Part shown: positions 25,670 through 34,729 of the stretch, piece after piece
Layout of the letters: each line of letters begins with the position of its first letter
Numbering within the stretch: the first letter of the stretch is position 1
From: Pseudoflavonifractor sp. Marseille-P3106
GTDB lineage: Bacteria > Bacillota > Clostridia > Oscillospirales > Oscillospiraceae
Assembly (NCBI GenBank): GCA_900169975.1
Contig: LT827126.1
Location: forward strand, 124,001 to 188,000
DNA length: 64,000 nt
Direction: 5' to 3'
The notes under the pieces: model-generated
What the model was told of the DNA's origin: nothing
The model's database searches: none
Seen by the model: the letters and a program-made list of their open reading frames with translations, nothing else
Program-made: the position numbers and the translations under genes

Positions 25670-25746
25670 GCGGCTGTAGCTCAGCTGGATAGAGTGACTG
25701 GCTACGAACCAGTAGGTCGGGGGTTCGAGTCCCTCCAGCCGTACCA
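25670..25746 (+). tRNA. tRNA-Arg (anticodon ACG)
   Basis: Complete cloverleaf with encoded CCA (77 bases): acceptor GCGGCTG with CAGCCGT, D arm GCTC/GAGT, anticodon stem ACTGG/CCAGT with loop CTACGAA giving anticodon ACG, T stem GGGGG/CCCTC, discriminator A. A terminator follows immediately. Confidence 0.95.
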
Positions 25747-25750
25747 AAAA

Positions 25751-25784
25751 AGCCCTGAAATCGAAAGGTTTCAGGGCTTTTTTG
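25751..25784 (+). terminator. Terminator of tRNA-Arg(ACG)
   Basis: Arms AGCCCTGAAA (25751-25760) and TTTCAGGGCT (25769-25778) are followed by a T run. Confidence 0.9.
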
Positions 25785-25856
25785 TAGCTGTTTTTAACAG
25801 GTTTGTTAGCCGCTGAAAATTTCGGGGGAGCATTTTGGGTACGTGGTAAAAAATAA

Positions 25857-25889
25857 AGCGGGTGTCCAGATAGTGGACACCCGCTTTTA
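25857..25889 (-). terminator. Terminator of the degenerate diguanylate cyclase gene
   Basis: Arms AGCGGGTGTCC and GGACACCCGCT enclose a 7-base loop. Read on the minus strand the hairpin is followed by T-rich sequence. It lies next to the stop of the broken cyclase gene. Confidence 0.75.
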
Positions 25890-25890
25890 T

Positions 25891-26999
25891 TTATACAAAT
25901 ATTGGGGGAATTTGATACTTCTTTTCTTTGTTAAAGTACAAGCGTTTGTCAACAGACACAAAAAATGTGTGAAAATCTTCTGCTTTCGGGTCAAAAATTC
26001 CTTTCCCATAGGGGATGCCGAAGTCATAGGAAATCTTTTCCTGTTTTTGACGTACAAGCTCATCCAGCTTTTTCAAGCATATATCCACGGCTTCTTCGGA
26101 AGGGGATCGAACAATGCACGCAAATTCATCGCCACCAATGCGATAGCAGATACCGGTTTTGGTGAATGCTTCAGTTAGGCATTGATAAGCTTGCCGGATG
26201 GCTTCATCGCCTGTTTGGTGGCCGATTGTGTCGTTAATAATTTTTAGGTGGTCAAGCTCAAACAGCACCAGCCAGTTTCCAGGCGTTCCACCGGGAACAA
26301 ATACCGTCTCAGCATCTCTTTCGAATGCCATGCGGTTGTTACCTGCCGGAATCACATCAGTAAAGGCCAGGCGCTGAAAATGCTCTGCATCCCTGCTTTC
26401 CCGGGCCAGTGTGAGCAGCCGTTGAAGCGCTGCAACACCCATATAGGCCACATACAGCAGAATCCTAACACGGAAGAATTTGGAAATAAGACTATACGAG
26501 CTTGACTACATAGTAATTAGTTCAAGCCCTCCGGACAGGCCAAGAATGAAAAGCCCGATTAGCTGAATACAGGCGTCACGGTTATGGTATTTGATCGTTT
26601 CAAACAAAAGTGCGGTAATTGTGACAATGATCAGGGCCAACAGCATCAGATGCACAGATATCAACGTTCGAAAGAAGTATATCATTCCTGTGAGTTCCAA
26701 TGCGACAGAAATCACAAGGTTTGCGGTAAAAAGCCAAAAGAAAAATGTGGGGTAAGCTGGCGTGTGGCGCTGATAGTCATTATCAAGATACAGCGTAAAC
26801 GGCAGAGGCATGGTCAGCAGAGCATAATATGAGAGCTTTGTGACAAGGTATTCACTGCCTATAAAAACTGCATTGTTTTGGATTCTCCGAGTATCCATAG
26901 CCCAACCACTACGGAAAACAGTGCAAGATACAGTAGCGTTGGATTTCTGAGACCAGAGACGGCCATAGATAAGAACATAGTCGTCTCATAAGAACCTGC
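25891..26999 (-). pseudogene. Broken diguanylate cyclase with N-terminal membrane region (GGDEF)
   Basis: The remains of a sensor of the 7TM-GGDEF type that makes cyclic di-GMP. Reading from about 26999 downwards, one frame gives membrane-protein sequence (MFLSMAVSGLRNPTLLYLAL, then LGESKTMQFL). A shift at a run of five T near 26870 passes to a second frame (IGSEYLVTKLSYYALLTMPL). A lone in-frame TAG at 26506-26508 then breaks the membrane part from the GGDEF part (26451-25891). The GGDEF motif is intact (YRIGGDEFACIVR, with ELDHLKIINDTIGH), but the usual LTGLxNR is degraded to VIPAGNNR. The 5' end is lost. A full protein cannot be made. Confidence 0.8.
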
Positions 27000-27011
27000 A
27001 AAACTTGCGGG

Positions 27012-27058
27012 GGTAAGAAAAAATCCCAAAACGCTGGTTACTCAACGCTTTGGGATTT
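27012..27058 (-). terminator. Terminator of the toxin-immunity pair
   Basis: Arms AAATCCCAAA (27021-27030) and TTTGGGATTT (27049-27058) enclose an 18-base loop. Minus-strand reading ends in a run of seven T. It lies downstream of the immunity gene. The gap 27059-27143 holds nothing else. Confidence 0.8.
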
Positions 27059-27143
27059 GGTCGGAGTGTCATTAAAGGATCTGTGAAAACCCAGTAATAT
27101 CAATGGTTTGTAAGCAGCAAGCAAGGTGCTTTATCCAATCAAA

Positions 27144-27440
27144 TCATATCATATAATCGGAAACATCCTCCGCCTTTTGTCCTTTTTCTAATGCATCAAA
27201 CTGAGCCTTGATTTGCTCATTCCGTTTAACATTCATGCCATTAGGAAGATATTTAAGGTCATCTTCCTTGATGTCGATCTCTGCAATATTGTTTTTCTCG
27301 CCGTATTGCGGGAAATTGACCAGCCAATAACCGTCTACTTTTTGTTCATAACAGATCCAACCCTGCATTCCTTTGTGTACGCCTTCCCGGGCATATTTTT
27401 CTTTTTCCACGATCACTTCAACACAATCCATCATCTGCAT
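27144..27440 (-). CDS. Probable immunity protein partner of the MuF-type toxin (98 aa)
   Basis: The start ATG 27440 has the site GGAGG eight bases upstream, inside the last codons of the toxin gene; an in-frame GTG at 27449 lies too close to it. The sequence MQMMDCVEVIVEKEKYAREG, then VHKGMQGWICYEQKVDGYWL, then EIDIKEDDLKYLP has the small beta-barrel look of immunity proteins found beside DUF6883-like toxins. It should bind and block that toxin in the producing cell. I recall the pairing but cannot name the family. The gene is intact. Confidence 0.6.
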   Translation of the reverse strand: MQMMDCVEVIVEKEKYAREGVHKGMQGWICYEQKVDGYWLVNFPQYGEKNNIAEIDIKEDDLKYLPNGMNVKRNEQIKAQFDALEKGQKAEDVSDYMI

Positions 27441-27441
27441 T

Positions 27442-27921
27442 TTATTCACCTCCGTACGGTGTTGTCAGTCGTATCCCGCCATCAGGCTCAACCATCCAAC
27501 CTGATATAAACGATACTGTTCCATCGCCGTTTCTTCTCGGAATTTTGATTCTGATGCTTATTCTTTGACCTGCGAAATTTAACCTTCCCAATTTATAATT
27601 TCCAGATACATACTTTTCTCTTGCCTGTCGTTCTATTCCTTTTTGCAGCCATAGCGCATCCTCAACTGTATAGCCCCATTCATGAAACAGTTTATCTTTC
27701 CCGCGTGGATGTTTACCTCTGGTATTAAACAAATGTGGGTCAAATTTGCTGTATGCACTATGTGTTGAAGCGTTGCTGACAACGATGGTATAAGGAATCG
27801 GGTCTAATGTACAGTGACAATAAGGATGATGTGGACAAGGTGGAGCTTTTTCTTTCTGAAACCAACAGCCATCCAACCTCAAGCATTCCTCGCAGTGCGT
27901 TTTGCCTTCTGAATGATGTGT
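27442..27921 (-). pseudogene. 5'-truncated MuF-type polymorphic toxin fragment
   Basis: The frame is open from just below an in-frame TAG at 27922-27924 to TAA at 27442. It begins HSEGKTHCEECLRLDGC, then PPCPHHPYCHCTLDPI, the Cys/His ending of a MuF (phage minor head) domain. After that comes a toxin domain with FHEWGYTVEDALWLQKGIE, KLGRLNFAGQRISIRIKI, and WMVEPDGGIRLTTPY, which recalls DUF6883-type toxins. Only the C-terminal end of a larger MuF protein remains; there is no start codon with a ribosome site other than TTG 27882. The immunity gene follows after one base. It is a relic of a mobile toxin cassette; activity is unknown. Confidence 0.65.
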
Positions 27922-28087
27922 CTATTTGACCTAGCTTGGTAGTCCGGCACCCTTTTGTATTGTACCGAAACATTGCTTATAGTACAACAGTTGTTCCCCC
28001 TTGAAAGTATAAGAAAATCATTTTTCACAAATAGGGGGAAATAGGCAAAAAGTTGCACGTTTCCGTACAACTATCACAGAACAATTT

Positions 28088-28124
28088 TAAAATAAAAAAT
28101 CGGAGTACCCCGAAGGATACTCCG
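28088..28124 (-). terminator. Terminator of tRNA-Leu(GAG)
   Basis: Arms CGGAGTA (28101-28107) and TACTCCG (28118-28124) form a hairpin, followed on the minus strand by ATTTTTTATTTT. Confidence 0.85.
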
Positions 28125-28128
28125 ATGG

Positions 28129-28212
28129 TGCGGATGGCGGGACTTGAACCCGCACGTCCATAGGGACACCAGCACCTCAAGCTGGCCAGTCTACCAATTC
28201 CAGCACATCCGC
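28129..28212 (-). tRNA. tRNA-Leu (anticodon GAG)
   Basis: An 84-base class II tRNA on the minus strand with a long variable arm. Acceptor GCGGATG pairs with CATCCGC, the anticodon loop TTGAGGT gives anticodon GAG, the T stem is CGGG/CCCG, and the discriminator is A. CCA is not encoded. Confidence 0.92.
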
Positions 28213-28271
28213 ATCTGTGCCCATCGACTGAACACTATGATAGTATAGCGTCTGAAGGGAAGATTGTCAAG

Positions 28272-29397
28272 TCATTTCTTTGGAAGAATCACGGTAAATG
28301 TGGTCCCTGCCTCCGGGGTGCTGACCACCGTGATGCGGCCCCCGTGCGTTTCCGCAATGCTTCTGGCAATGGCCAGACACAGACCGTAGCCGCCCTGATC
28401 CCGGTCCCGGGCGGCATCGGCCCGATAGAAGCGTTCGAAGAGGTTGGGGAGATGCCCGGCAGGGACAGCCGGACCAGTGTTGTGGACGGAAAGGCGCAGC
28501 TTCTCCCCCTGACGGTCCAGGGTGACAGTGACGGCACCCCGTTCCCCGGCATACTTGATGGCGTTGTCCAGGAGGATGGCCATCAGCCGTCGGAGCTGTC
28601 CATCATCCCCCAGAAGCGTGAGTCCGGAGGTCACATGTTCGGAGAGAGACTCCCTTTTCAAAGGCAACCGACTCCAGTAGGTGATCCACTTGGCCTGACC
28701 CTCCACCGAGTCCGGCCGGTGTGCCAGAACAATGCCCGTATTGGCCCAAATGACAGCGATGGGGGGTCTTGAGTTCGTGGGAGGCGTCGGCCACGAACTG
28801 CCGCTGCTGCCAGGCCTTTTCCGCCGGGCGCAGGGAGAGGTTGGCCGGGAAGAGAGATCAGGAAAAAGCCCGCCAGTTCCAGCAGTCCAACCACCAGGCA
28901 GATGAGGATCAGCTGACCGATGGAACCGCTCTCCCACCTCCGGTCGGCAAAGGCGATGCGGATGATACCCGCACTGTCGGTCTCCCGGAGATAGCGCAGA
29001 TCATAGCTGCTCAGACCCCCGGCGTCCCCTGCCAGGGTCAGCACCTCGGCCACCACACTGTCCAGGGTGGATTCATCCACTGAAACGTTGTTGCCCTGAT
29101 TGAGGGAGCGGATGGAACCGTCTTCCGCCGGCGTGACGGAGAAGACGGGCACCATAGTGTAGTCCCGTTTCCCATCCCCCGGGGAGGGGGCCTGAGGCAT
29201 CTCCTCCCGGGAACCGATCTCCAAGCGGGGCAGGGTGTAGCCTTTGCTCCACTTGAGGGCCATCTGCATGGCCCACATGTTCAGGCCGGCGGGCTGGCGG
29301 GAGTGGGTGCCACCAACACGGCGAACACAATGAGCAGTACCAGCGTCACCAGCAGCATGTTGGCGGCAATGAATTTTCGCCGAAGTTTCCGGATCAT
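28272..29397 (-). pseudogene. Sensor histidine kinase, multiply frameshifted and with a deletion
   Basis: The natural start is ATG 29397 (MIRKLRRKFIAANM), overlapping the end of the response-regulator relic. Within 60 codons the frame breaks (about 29310); the sensor domain resumes in another frame (AMQMALKWSKGYTLPRLEIG). The phosphorylation site FVADASHELKTP is in yet another frame near 28790. There an extra C in a run of six (ACCCCCC) breaks it, and the frame becomes IAVIWANTGIVLAHRPDSV. After KWITY the usual helical section is lost and the ATPase part continues (LLDNAIKYAGE, ATP-lid GGYGLCLAIARSIAE). Several lesions show long decay; no active kinase can result. Confidence 0.85.
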
Positions 29398-29831
29398 ACC
29401 GTCGGCACCTCCAGGAAGTAGTCCACTTTCCGAGCTGTCCCGATGGTGACCGCAGAATCCAGGAAAGCCAATTTTTTTCGCAGAAAGGAAATATAGACTT
29501 CCACGTTGTTGTCCTCGGCCTCGGATTCCAGCCCCCAGACCTTGGCGATGATATCGTCTTTGGGCACCACTGCATGGCAGTTGGCCATGAGAAGGCGCAG
29601 GACCTCAAATTCCTTGAAGCCCAGCCGGTCCGAGTCGTCGCCCCGGATGAGGCACCGCGCGTCCAGCCGGAGCATCACATCCGGGATAACGGCGTCGTAC
29701 TGCTCGGTGAGGGCGTAGCCCAGGCCGTCCGCCCCGTCGTAGACCACATCAGCCTGGTAGCGCTGCTCGGTCATGATCTGGCACAGAGCCTCCGCCAGGT
29801 GCTTTTCATCTTCGACGATCAGGGTCCGCAT
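29394..29831 (-). pseudogene. OmpR-type response regulator with internal deletion of its receiver
   Basis: The frame is open from ATG 29831 (MRTLIVEDEKHLAEALCQIM) but the receiver domain stops after YDAVIPDVMLRLDA, about residue 62, and joins directly to the winged-helix DNA-binding domain (EFEVLRLLMANCHAVVPKDD, VEVYISFLRKKLAF). About 70-80 residues, including the conserved switch Lys and Thr, are missing compared with the usual length of about 225. The phospho-Asp itself (PDVM) remains. Without the rest of the receiver it cannot be phosphorylated normally. The kinase partner is also dead. Confidence 0.8.
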
Positions 29832-30097
29832 GACAGGCTCTGCCTTTCTCGCGTGTTTTCCCATTGTATTCCGGAAAGCTGAAATTTGTCGGAACAGTTT
29901 TTCTTTTCAGTATAACAGATTTCCCGGGTGATTTTTACGCTGAGTTCACAAAAGTTTTCCAAAGCTTTCAGGGCAATTTCAGCTTGTCTGACTATACTGG
30001 GCGGGAAACCCAACGTGGGAGTGCAAAGAAGTATGAGCTTGTAGCAGAAAAAACGACAGCGGAGACTGAGGCATCCGCTCCGGCTCCAAAACGGAAG

Positions 30098-30356
30098 ATG
30101 ACCCGGAAGCGCACGGTGGCGCTGGCAGCGGCGGCAGCCCTGCTGTGCGGTGTGCGCCGACTTTGACGGGGAGGACGCCGTAGCGGCAGACGGCGTGCGG
30201 GTTCCCATAGCCTTCAGGCTGCAAGTCTACAATGACGACAGCAATCGCTGGATCACCCTGGCCGAGGCCGAGGGGTACAGCGATACAATGACTGTTTATT
30301 ACAGCGGCACATTGGGCAAAGACGCCAAGGTCCGGCTCATCGCGGTCGGAGGCTGA
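30098..30356 (+). pseudogene. Frameshifted small secreted protein
   Basis: A signal peptide begins at ATG 30098 (MTRKRTVALAAAAALLCG) and the frame ends soon after in TGA. Moving one base at about 30150 gives CADFDGEDAVAADGVRVPIA and then VYNDDSNRWITLAEAEGYSD to the stop at 30356. So an exported protein of about 86 residues has been split by a frameshift. There is no recognised domain. It lies next to the dead two-component genes. The gap 29832-30097 holds nothing convincing. Confidence 0.55.
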
Positions 30357-30371
30357 ACAAATTTGCGCAAA

Positions 30372-30413
30372 AAAGATCCCGCACGGCCCGATAACCGGGG
30401 GTGTGGGATCTTT
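30372..30413. terminator. Bidirectional terminator between the secreted relic and the SOD gene
   Basis: Arms AAAGATCCCGCAC and GTGTGGGATCTTT (one mismatch) enclose a GC-rich loop. A-rich and T-rich flanks suit both strands. Confidence 0.7.
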
Positions 30414-30421
30414 TGCGCCGC

Positions 30422-30877
30422 TTAAACCGCTTCGATGACTCCGCAGGCCAGACGGGAGCCGCTGTCCCCGGAGGGCTGGGTGCGAAAATCATCCGGCCGT
30501 TCGTGGATCACCACCGAGCGTCCCACCACTTCTTCCGGGCGGAACCGGTCAGTGTACACCTGCATCAAAGCGGCGCCCTGACCGGAGGAGAGCAGCGGGG
30601 GCAGATCGCCGCTGTGCCAGGGATGGGGGACGTTGTGGGGATCGTAATGTCCGCCTGCGGACGCAAAGGACACGTCGCCCCCCGCCGCGCAGCTTCCGTT
30701 GGTATGGATATGAAAGCCCAGAAAGCCGGGAATGGGCAGTCCTACCGCCCGGGCAATGATCAGCGTCCCGCGCCCGTAGGGGCAGAACAGGACCTCGCCC
30801 CGCAGGTTTGGATGGGTCTCGTCGCCCCGGAGCTGAGCCCGGGCGGCGGGGCGGGGCAGGGAAACAGAATGGTTCAT
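30422..30877 (-). CDS. Cu/Zn superoxide dismutase family protein, cytoplasmic form (151 aa)
   Basis: The family converts superoxide to oxygen and hydrogen peroxide. The start ATG 30877 has AAGGAGG. Metal-site motifs are visible: GFHIHTNGSC near residue 52, GGHYDPHNVPHPWHSGDLPP near 75, and VVIHERPDDF near 122. Cys residues in NGSCAAGG and LACGVI could make the family's disulfide. No signal peptide is present. The zinc site is partly in HYDPH and HPWH. Such proteins occur in anaerobic Clostridia where they may protect against brief oxygen exposure. It is convergent with the decayed region. Confidence 0.82.
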   Translation of the reverse strand: MNHSVSLPRPAARAQLRGDETHPNLRGEVLFCPYGRGTLIIARAVGLPIPGFLGFHIHTNGSCAAGGDVSFASAGGHYDPHNVPHPWHSGDLPPLLSSGQGAALMQVYTDRFRPEEVVGRSVVIHERPDDFRTQPSGDSGSRLACGVIEAV

Positions 30878-31036
30878 GGCGCAGACCTCCTTTCCCATGC
30901 CTATGCCCGACAGTGATGCAAGGTGACGATGGACGAAAGCGGGAAAAAGTGGTACAATGGCCCAAAGGCAGCCGCGGAAGCAGGGCTGCGGGGCAGCGGG
31001 ACCAAGATGCTCCCCAGATTTCAGCGGGGTGAGAAA

Positions 31037-31831
31037 ATGAAAAAAGCGGCATTTATCGGAACGGGAAATATGGGCTCTGCCCTGGTCAGAGCGGCCTGCC
31101 GGGCGCTGGGCGCGGAGAATGTGGCGGTGTCCAACCGCACACCCTCTAAGGCGGAAGAACTGGCAAGGGAAACCGGCTGTCAGGCATTCGGTTCTAACCG
31201 GGCGGCGGCGGAGTCTGCCGAGTATGTCTTTTTGTGCGTGAAGCCCAAGCTGATCCGGGGGGTAGCGGAGGAGCTGGCCGACCTGCTGCCTGGCCGGGCG
31301 GTGGTGTCGGTGGCCGCCGGCGTTCTGCTGAACGATTTGCAGGGCTGGGTGGGGGAGGACGTTCCCGTTCTGCGCATCATGCCCAACACCCCCTGCGCCA
31401 TCGGAGTGGGTATGACGGCCCTGTCCGGCGGGAAAACCGCAAGGGAAAAACACTTTACAGATGTTGAAATGATCCTCTCGGCCACCGGACGGGTGGAACG
31501 GCTGGAGGAGGGGCTGATAGACGCATTCAGCGCCGTGGCCGGTTGCGGCCCGGCATTCCTCTACCCCTATATTGAGGCGTTGGCCGACGGCGGCGTGGCT
31601 GCCGGTCTGCCCCGGAACAAGGCCCTGCGCTACGCGGCCCAGACCACTTTGGGGGCGGCCTCCATGGTGCTGGAGACCGGTGCTCATCCCGGCAAGCTCA
31701 AGGACGACGTATGCTCGCCCGGCGGCTCCACCATCGCCGGTGTGGCAGAGCTGGAGCGCCACGGCCTGCGGGCTGCGGCCATCGACGCGGTGCTGGCGGC
31801 CTGGAAAAAGAATGGGCAGCTTGGCAAGTAG
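31037..31831 (+). CDS. proC: Pyrroline-5-carboxylate reductase (264 aa)
   Basis: The last enzyme of proline synthesis, reducing pyrroline-5-carboxylate with NAD(P)H. The Rossmann start AAFIGTGNMGSALVR and the C-terminal signature (KDDVCSPGGSTIAGVAELER) are both intact, and the catalytic part GCGPAFLYPYIEALADGG is near residue 160. I placed the start at ATG 31037 after GGGTGAG; longer frames lack a ribosome site and homology. Length fits the family. Confidence 0.95.
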   Translation: MKKAAFIGTGNMGSALVRAACRALGAENVAVSNRTPSKAEELARETGCQAFGSNRAAAESAEYVFLCVKPKLIRGVAEELADLLPGRAVVSVAAGVLLNDLQGWVGEDVPVLRIMPNTPCAIGVGMTALSGGKTAREKHFTDVEMILSATGRVERLEEGLIDAFSAVAGCGPAFLYPYIEALADGGVAAGLPRNKALRYAAQTTLGAASMVLETGAHPGKLKDDVCSPGGSTIAGVAELERHGLRAAAIDAVLAAWKKNGQLGK

Positions 31832-31917
31832 AAGCACATGACAATCGAGTCTGCGGAAAAATTTGGTGAACTTGCATAATTTCTTTTAGGAAAGCTGATT
31901 CTTTTCGAGTATTTTTC

Positions 31918-31946
31918 TTGCAAAACCCATTTTTGGGCGCTATAAT
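31918..31946 (+). promoter_or_regulatory. Sigma-A promoter of the nucleoside-type ABC transporter
   Basis: TTGCAA (31918-31923) and TATAAT (31941-31946) are 17 bases apart, 55 bases before the ATPase gene. Confidence 0.8.
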
Positions 31947-32001
31947 AGTACAGCATTGATTCCCCTGCGGGGAGACTGTTAGAGAAGGGAAGTGGCGCTG
32001 G

Positions 32002-33531
32002 ATGAGTGAGTACATCATCGAGATGTGCAATATCACGAAAGAGTTCCCCGGTATCATTGCCAATGATGACATCACCTTACAGCTCAAAAGGGGCGAGATC
32101 CACGCTTTGCTGGGCGAGAACGGAGCGGGAAAATCCACGCTGATGAGCGTTCTGTTCGGCCTTTATCAGCCGGAGAAGGGCGTGATCCGGAAAAACGGCG
32201 AGGAGGTCCGGATCAAGGACCCCAACGACGCCAACGCGCTGGGGATCGGCATGGTGCATCAGCATTTCAAGCTGGTGCATAATTTCACCGTCCTCCAGAA
32301 CATCGTTCTGGGTATGGAGACTACCCAAAACGGCTTTTTGAAGATGGACGAGGCCCAGAAAAAGGTCATGGCCCTCTCCGAGCAGTACGGCCTGCGGGTG
32401 GACCCGGACGCCCTCATCGAGGATATCACCGTGGGCATGCAGCAGCGGGTGGAGATTTTGAAGATGCTCTACCGGGACAATGAGATTCTCATCTTTGACG
32501 AGCCCACCGCCGTCCTCACTCCCCAGGAGATCGAAGAGCTGATGAAGATCATGAAGGATCTGGCCGCCGAGGGCAAGAGCATCCTCTTCATCACCCACAA
32601 GCTCAATGAGATCAAGGAGGTGGCCGACCGCTGCACCGTGCTGCGCAAGGGCAAGTACATCGGCACCATCTCGGTCTCCGGTGTGACCAAGGAAGAGATG
32701 AGCGAGATGATGGTGGGCCGGAAGGTGGAGCTCAAGGTAGACAAGGGTCCCGCCCATCCCACCGACGTGGTCTTTGAGACCGAGGGCCTCACCGTGGTCA
32801 ACAAGGAGCACGGGAAAAAAGTGGTCAACAATGTCTCCCTGAAGGTGCGCCGGGGGGAGATCGTCTGTGTGGCGGGCATCGACGGCAACGGCCAGACCGA
32901 ACTGGTCCAGGCCATCACAGGGCTTATGAAGCCGGACTCCGGCAGTGTGAAGCTCAAGGGGGAGGACGTGACCCGCGCCTCCATCCGCTACAAGAACACC
33001 CACGGCCTGGGCCATATCCCCGAGGATCGGCACAAGCACGGTCTGGTGCTGGACTACCCCCTGGCCTACAATCTGGTGCTCCAGAGCTATTTTGAGCCGG
33101 CGTACTGCTCCGGCGGCTTTTTGCGCTACGACAAGATCTTTCAGTACGGAGACAAGCTCATCGAGAAGTACGACATTCGCTCCGGGCAGGGGGGCAGGAC
33201 CATCGCCCGCTCCATGTCCGGCGGCAACCAGCAGAAGGCCATTGTGGCCCGGGAGATCGACCGGGACCCCGACCTGCTCATCGCCGTGCAGCCCACCCGG
33301 GGCCTGGACGTGGGCGCCATCGAGTACATCCACCACCAGCTGGTGGCGGAGCGGGACAACGGCAAGGGCATCCTGCTGGTCTCTCTGGAGCTGGACGAGG
33401 TGATGAACCTGGCCGACCGCATTCTGGTCATCTACGAGGGCGAGATCGTGGCCGAGCTGGACCCCCGGGCGGTCACGGTGCAGGAGCTGGGACTTTACAT
33501 GGCGGGCTCCAAGAGAAAGGCGGTGGGCTGA
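32002..33531 (+). CDS. nupO: Nucleoside-type ABC transporter ATPase with two nucleotide-binding domains (509 aa)
   Basis: The protein is a fused double ATPase as in NupO/YufO systems. First domain: Walker A GENGAGKSTL near residue 40; the signature is altered (ITVGMQQRVEIL near 150) and Walker B is ILIFDEPTAVL near 163. Second domain: VCVAGIDGNGQTEL near 292, signature SMSGGNQQKAIVARE near 408. The second Walker A is altered (GIDGNGQTE), as is usual in this family. The second Walker B reads LLIAVQPTRGLD, also normal there. Two permease genes follow. A substrate-binding lipoprotein gene is not found near. Confidence 0.88.
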   Translation: MSEYIIEMCNITKEFPGIIANDDITLQLKRGEIHALLGENGAGKSTLMSVLFGLYQPEKGVIRKNGEEVRIKDPNDANALGIGMVHQHFKLVHNFTVLQNIVLGMETTQNGFLKMDEAQKKVMALSEQYGLRVDPDALIEDITVGMQQRVEILKMLYRDNEILIFDEPTAVLTPQEIEELMKIMKDLAAEGKSILFITHKLNEIKEVADRCTVLRKGKYIGTISVSGVTKEEMSEMMVGRKVELKVDKGPAHPTDVVFETEGLTVVNKEHGKKVVNNVSLKVRRGEIVCVAGIDGNGQTELVQAITGLMKPDSGSVKLKGEDVTRASIRYKNTHGLGHIPEDRHKHGLVLDYPLAYNLVLQSYFEPAYCSGGFLRYDKIFQYGDKLIEKYDIRSGQGGRTIARSMSGGNQQKAIVAREIDRDPDLLIAVQPTRGLDVGAIEYIHHQLVAERDNGKGILLVSLELDEVMNLADRILVIYEGEIVAELDPRAVTVQELGLYMAGSKRKAVG

Positions 33532-33592
33532 ACGTGAGAAAGCGGTTTGCAAACATGCTCCAGTCCCACGGCGGGAAGGGCGGTGACGCGGC

Positions 33593-34729
33593 GTGAAAAC
33601 CAACGGAAATCTGCTGGACCGGCAGGGCTTCCGCAACGCCCTGGCCTCTGTGCTCGCCATCCTCATCGGTATGCTGGTGGGGCTGATCATTCTGCTCATC
33701 TCCAATCCCGCCAAGGCGCTGCCCGGCTTCTGGGCCATCGCCACCGGCGGCGTGGCCAACCGGAAGAACATGGGGCAGGTGCTCTACTACGCCACCCCCA
33801 TCGTCATGACCGGCCTGTCCGTGGGCTTTGCCAAAAAGACCGGACTCTTTAATATCGGGGCCTCCGGCCAGTATATCATGGGAGCTTTCGCGGCGGTCCT
33901 GGTGGGGGTGAAGTGCACCTTCCTGCCCGCCGGGCTCCAGTGCCTGGCCGCCATTCTGGCCGCCGCCCTGACGGGCGCGCTGTGGGGCTGCGTGCCCGGC
34001 CTTTTGAAGGCTTACTGCAATATCAACGAGGTCATCGCCTGCATCATGATGAACTACATCGGCATGTCTACGGCAAACCTCCTGGTGCGCAAATTCATTT
34101 TTGACCGGGCCAAGAACCAGTCCCTCCAGCCCGCCGCCTCCGCCGTACTGCCCAAGCTGGGCTTTGACAAGCTCTTCGTGGACGGAGGCGCGCCCTCCAG
34201 CGCCAACGCGGGCTTCCTGGTGGCCGTGGTGCTGGGCGTGGCGGTGTGGGTCATCCTGGAAAAGACCAGACTGGGCTTTGAGCTGAAAGCCTGCGGCTAC
34301 AACCGGGACGCGGCCAAGTACGCCGGCATCAGCGACAAGAAGAATATCCTGCTGGCCATGGTTTTTGCCGGCGGACTGGCCGGGATCGGCGGCGCCCTCT
34401 ACTATCTCTCGGGCGCGGGTTCCGGCATCCCCGTGCTGGACGTGCTGGCCGCCGAGGGCTTCAACGGCATCCCCGTGGCCCTGCTGGGTATGTCCAACCC
34501 CATTGCCATCATTTTTACCGGTACTTTCATGGCCTATCTGACGCAGGGCGGCCTGTCCATGCAGACGTTCGGCTTCCCCACACAGATCGTGGACATCATC
34601 TCCTCCGTCATCATCTACTTTGCCGCCTTCGCCCTCTTCTTCAGCCAGACCATTGAGAAGTTCCGCCACCGCCAGGTGGAGAAGCGGCGGGCCGCGGCGC
34701 AGACCGAGAAAGGAGGCGAGGCGCAGTGA
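33593..34729 (+). CDS. nupP: ABC transporter permease, NupP/YufP type (378 aa)
   Basis: About ten membrane segments. Characteristic motifs are GQVLYYATPIVMTGLSVGFA and GLFNIGASGQYIMGAFAA, which match the first permease of nucleoside (BMP-type) importers. The start is GTG 33593, with GGTGA upstream. The stop codon overlaps the start of the next permease gene. The N-terminal extension before the first segment is short. Confidence 0.85.
   Translation: MKTNGNLLDRQGFRNALASVLAILIGMLVGLIILLISNPAKALPGFWAIATGGVANRKNMGQVLYYATPIVMTGLSVGFAKKTGLFNIGASGQYIMGAFAAVLVGVKCTFLPAGLQCLAAILAAALTGALWGCVPGLLKAYCNINEVIACIMMNYIGMSTANLLVRKFIFDRAKNQSLQPAASAVLPKLGFDKLFVDGGAPSSANAGFLVAVVLGVAVWVILEKTRLGFELKACGYNRDAAKYAGISDKKNILLAMVFAGGLAGIGGALYYLSGAGSGIPVLDVLAAEGFNGIPVALLGMSNPIAIIFTGTFMAYLTQGGLSMQTFGFPTQIVDIISSVIIYFAAFALFFSQTIEKFRHRQVEKRRAAAQTEKGGEAQ

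Noticed and set aside
33534-33596. Short open frame between the ABC ATPase and first permease
   Set aside because: About 20 codons, probably only the spacer. It could be a leader peptide but nothing supports that.
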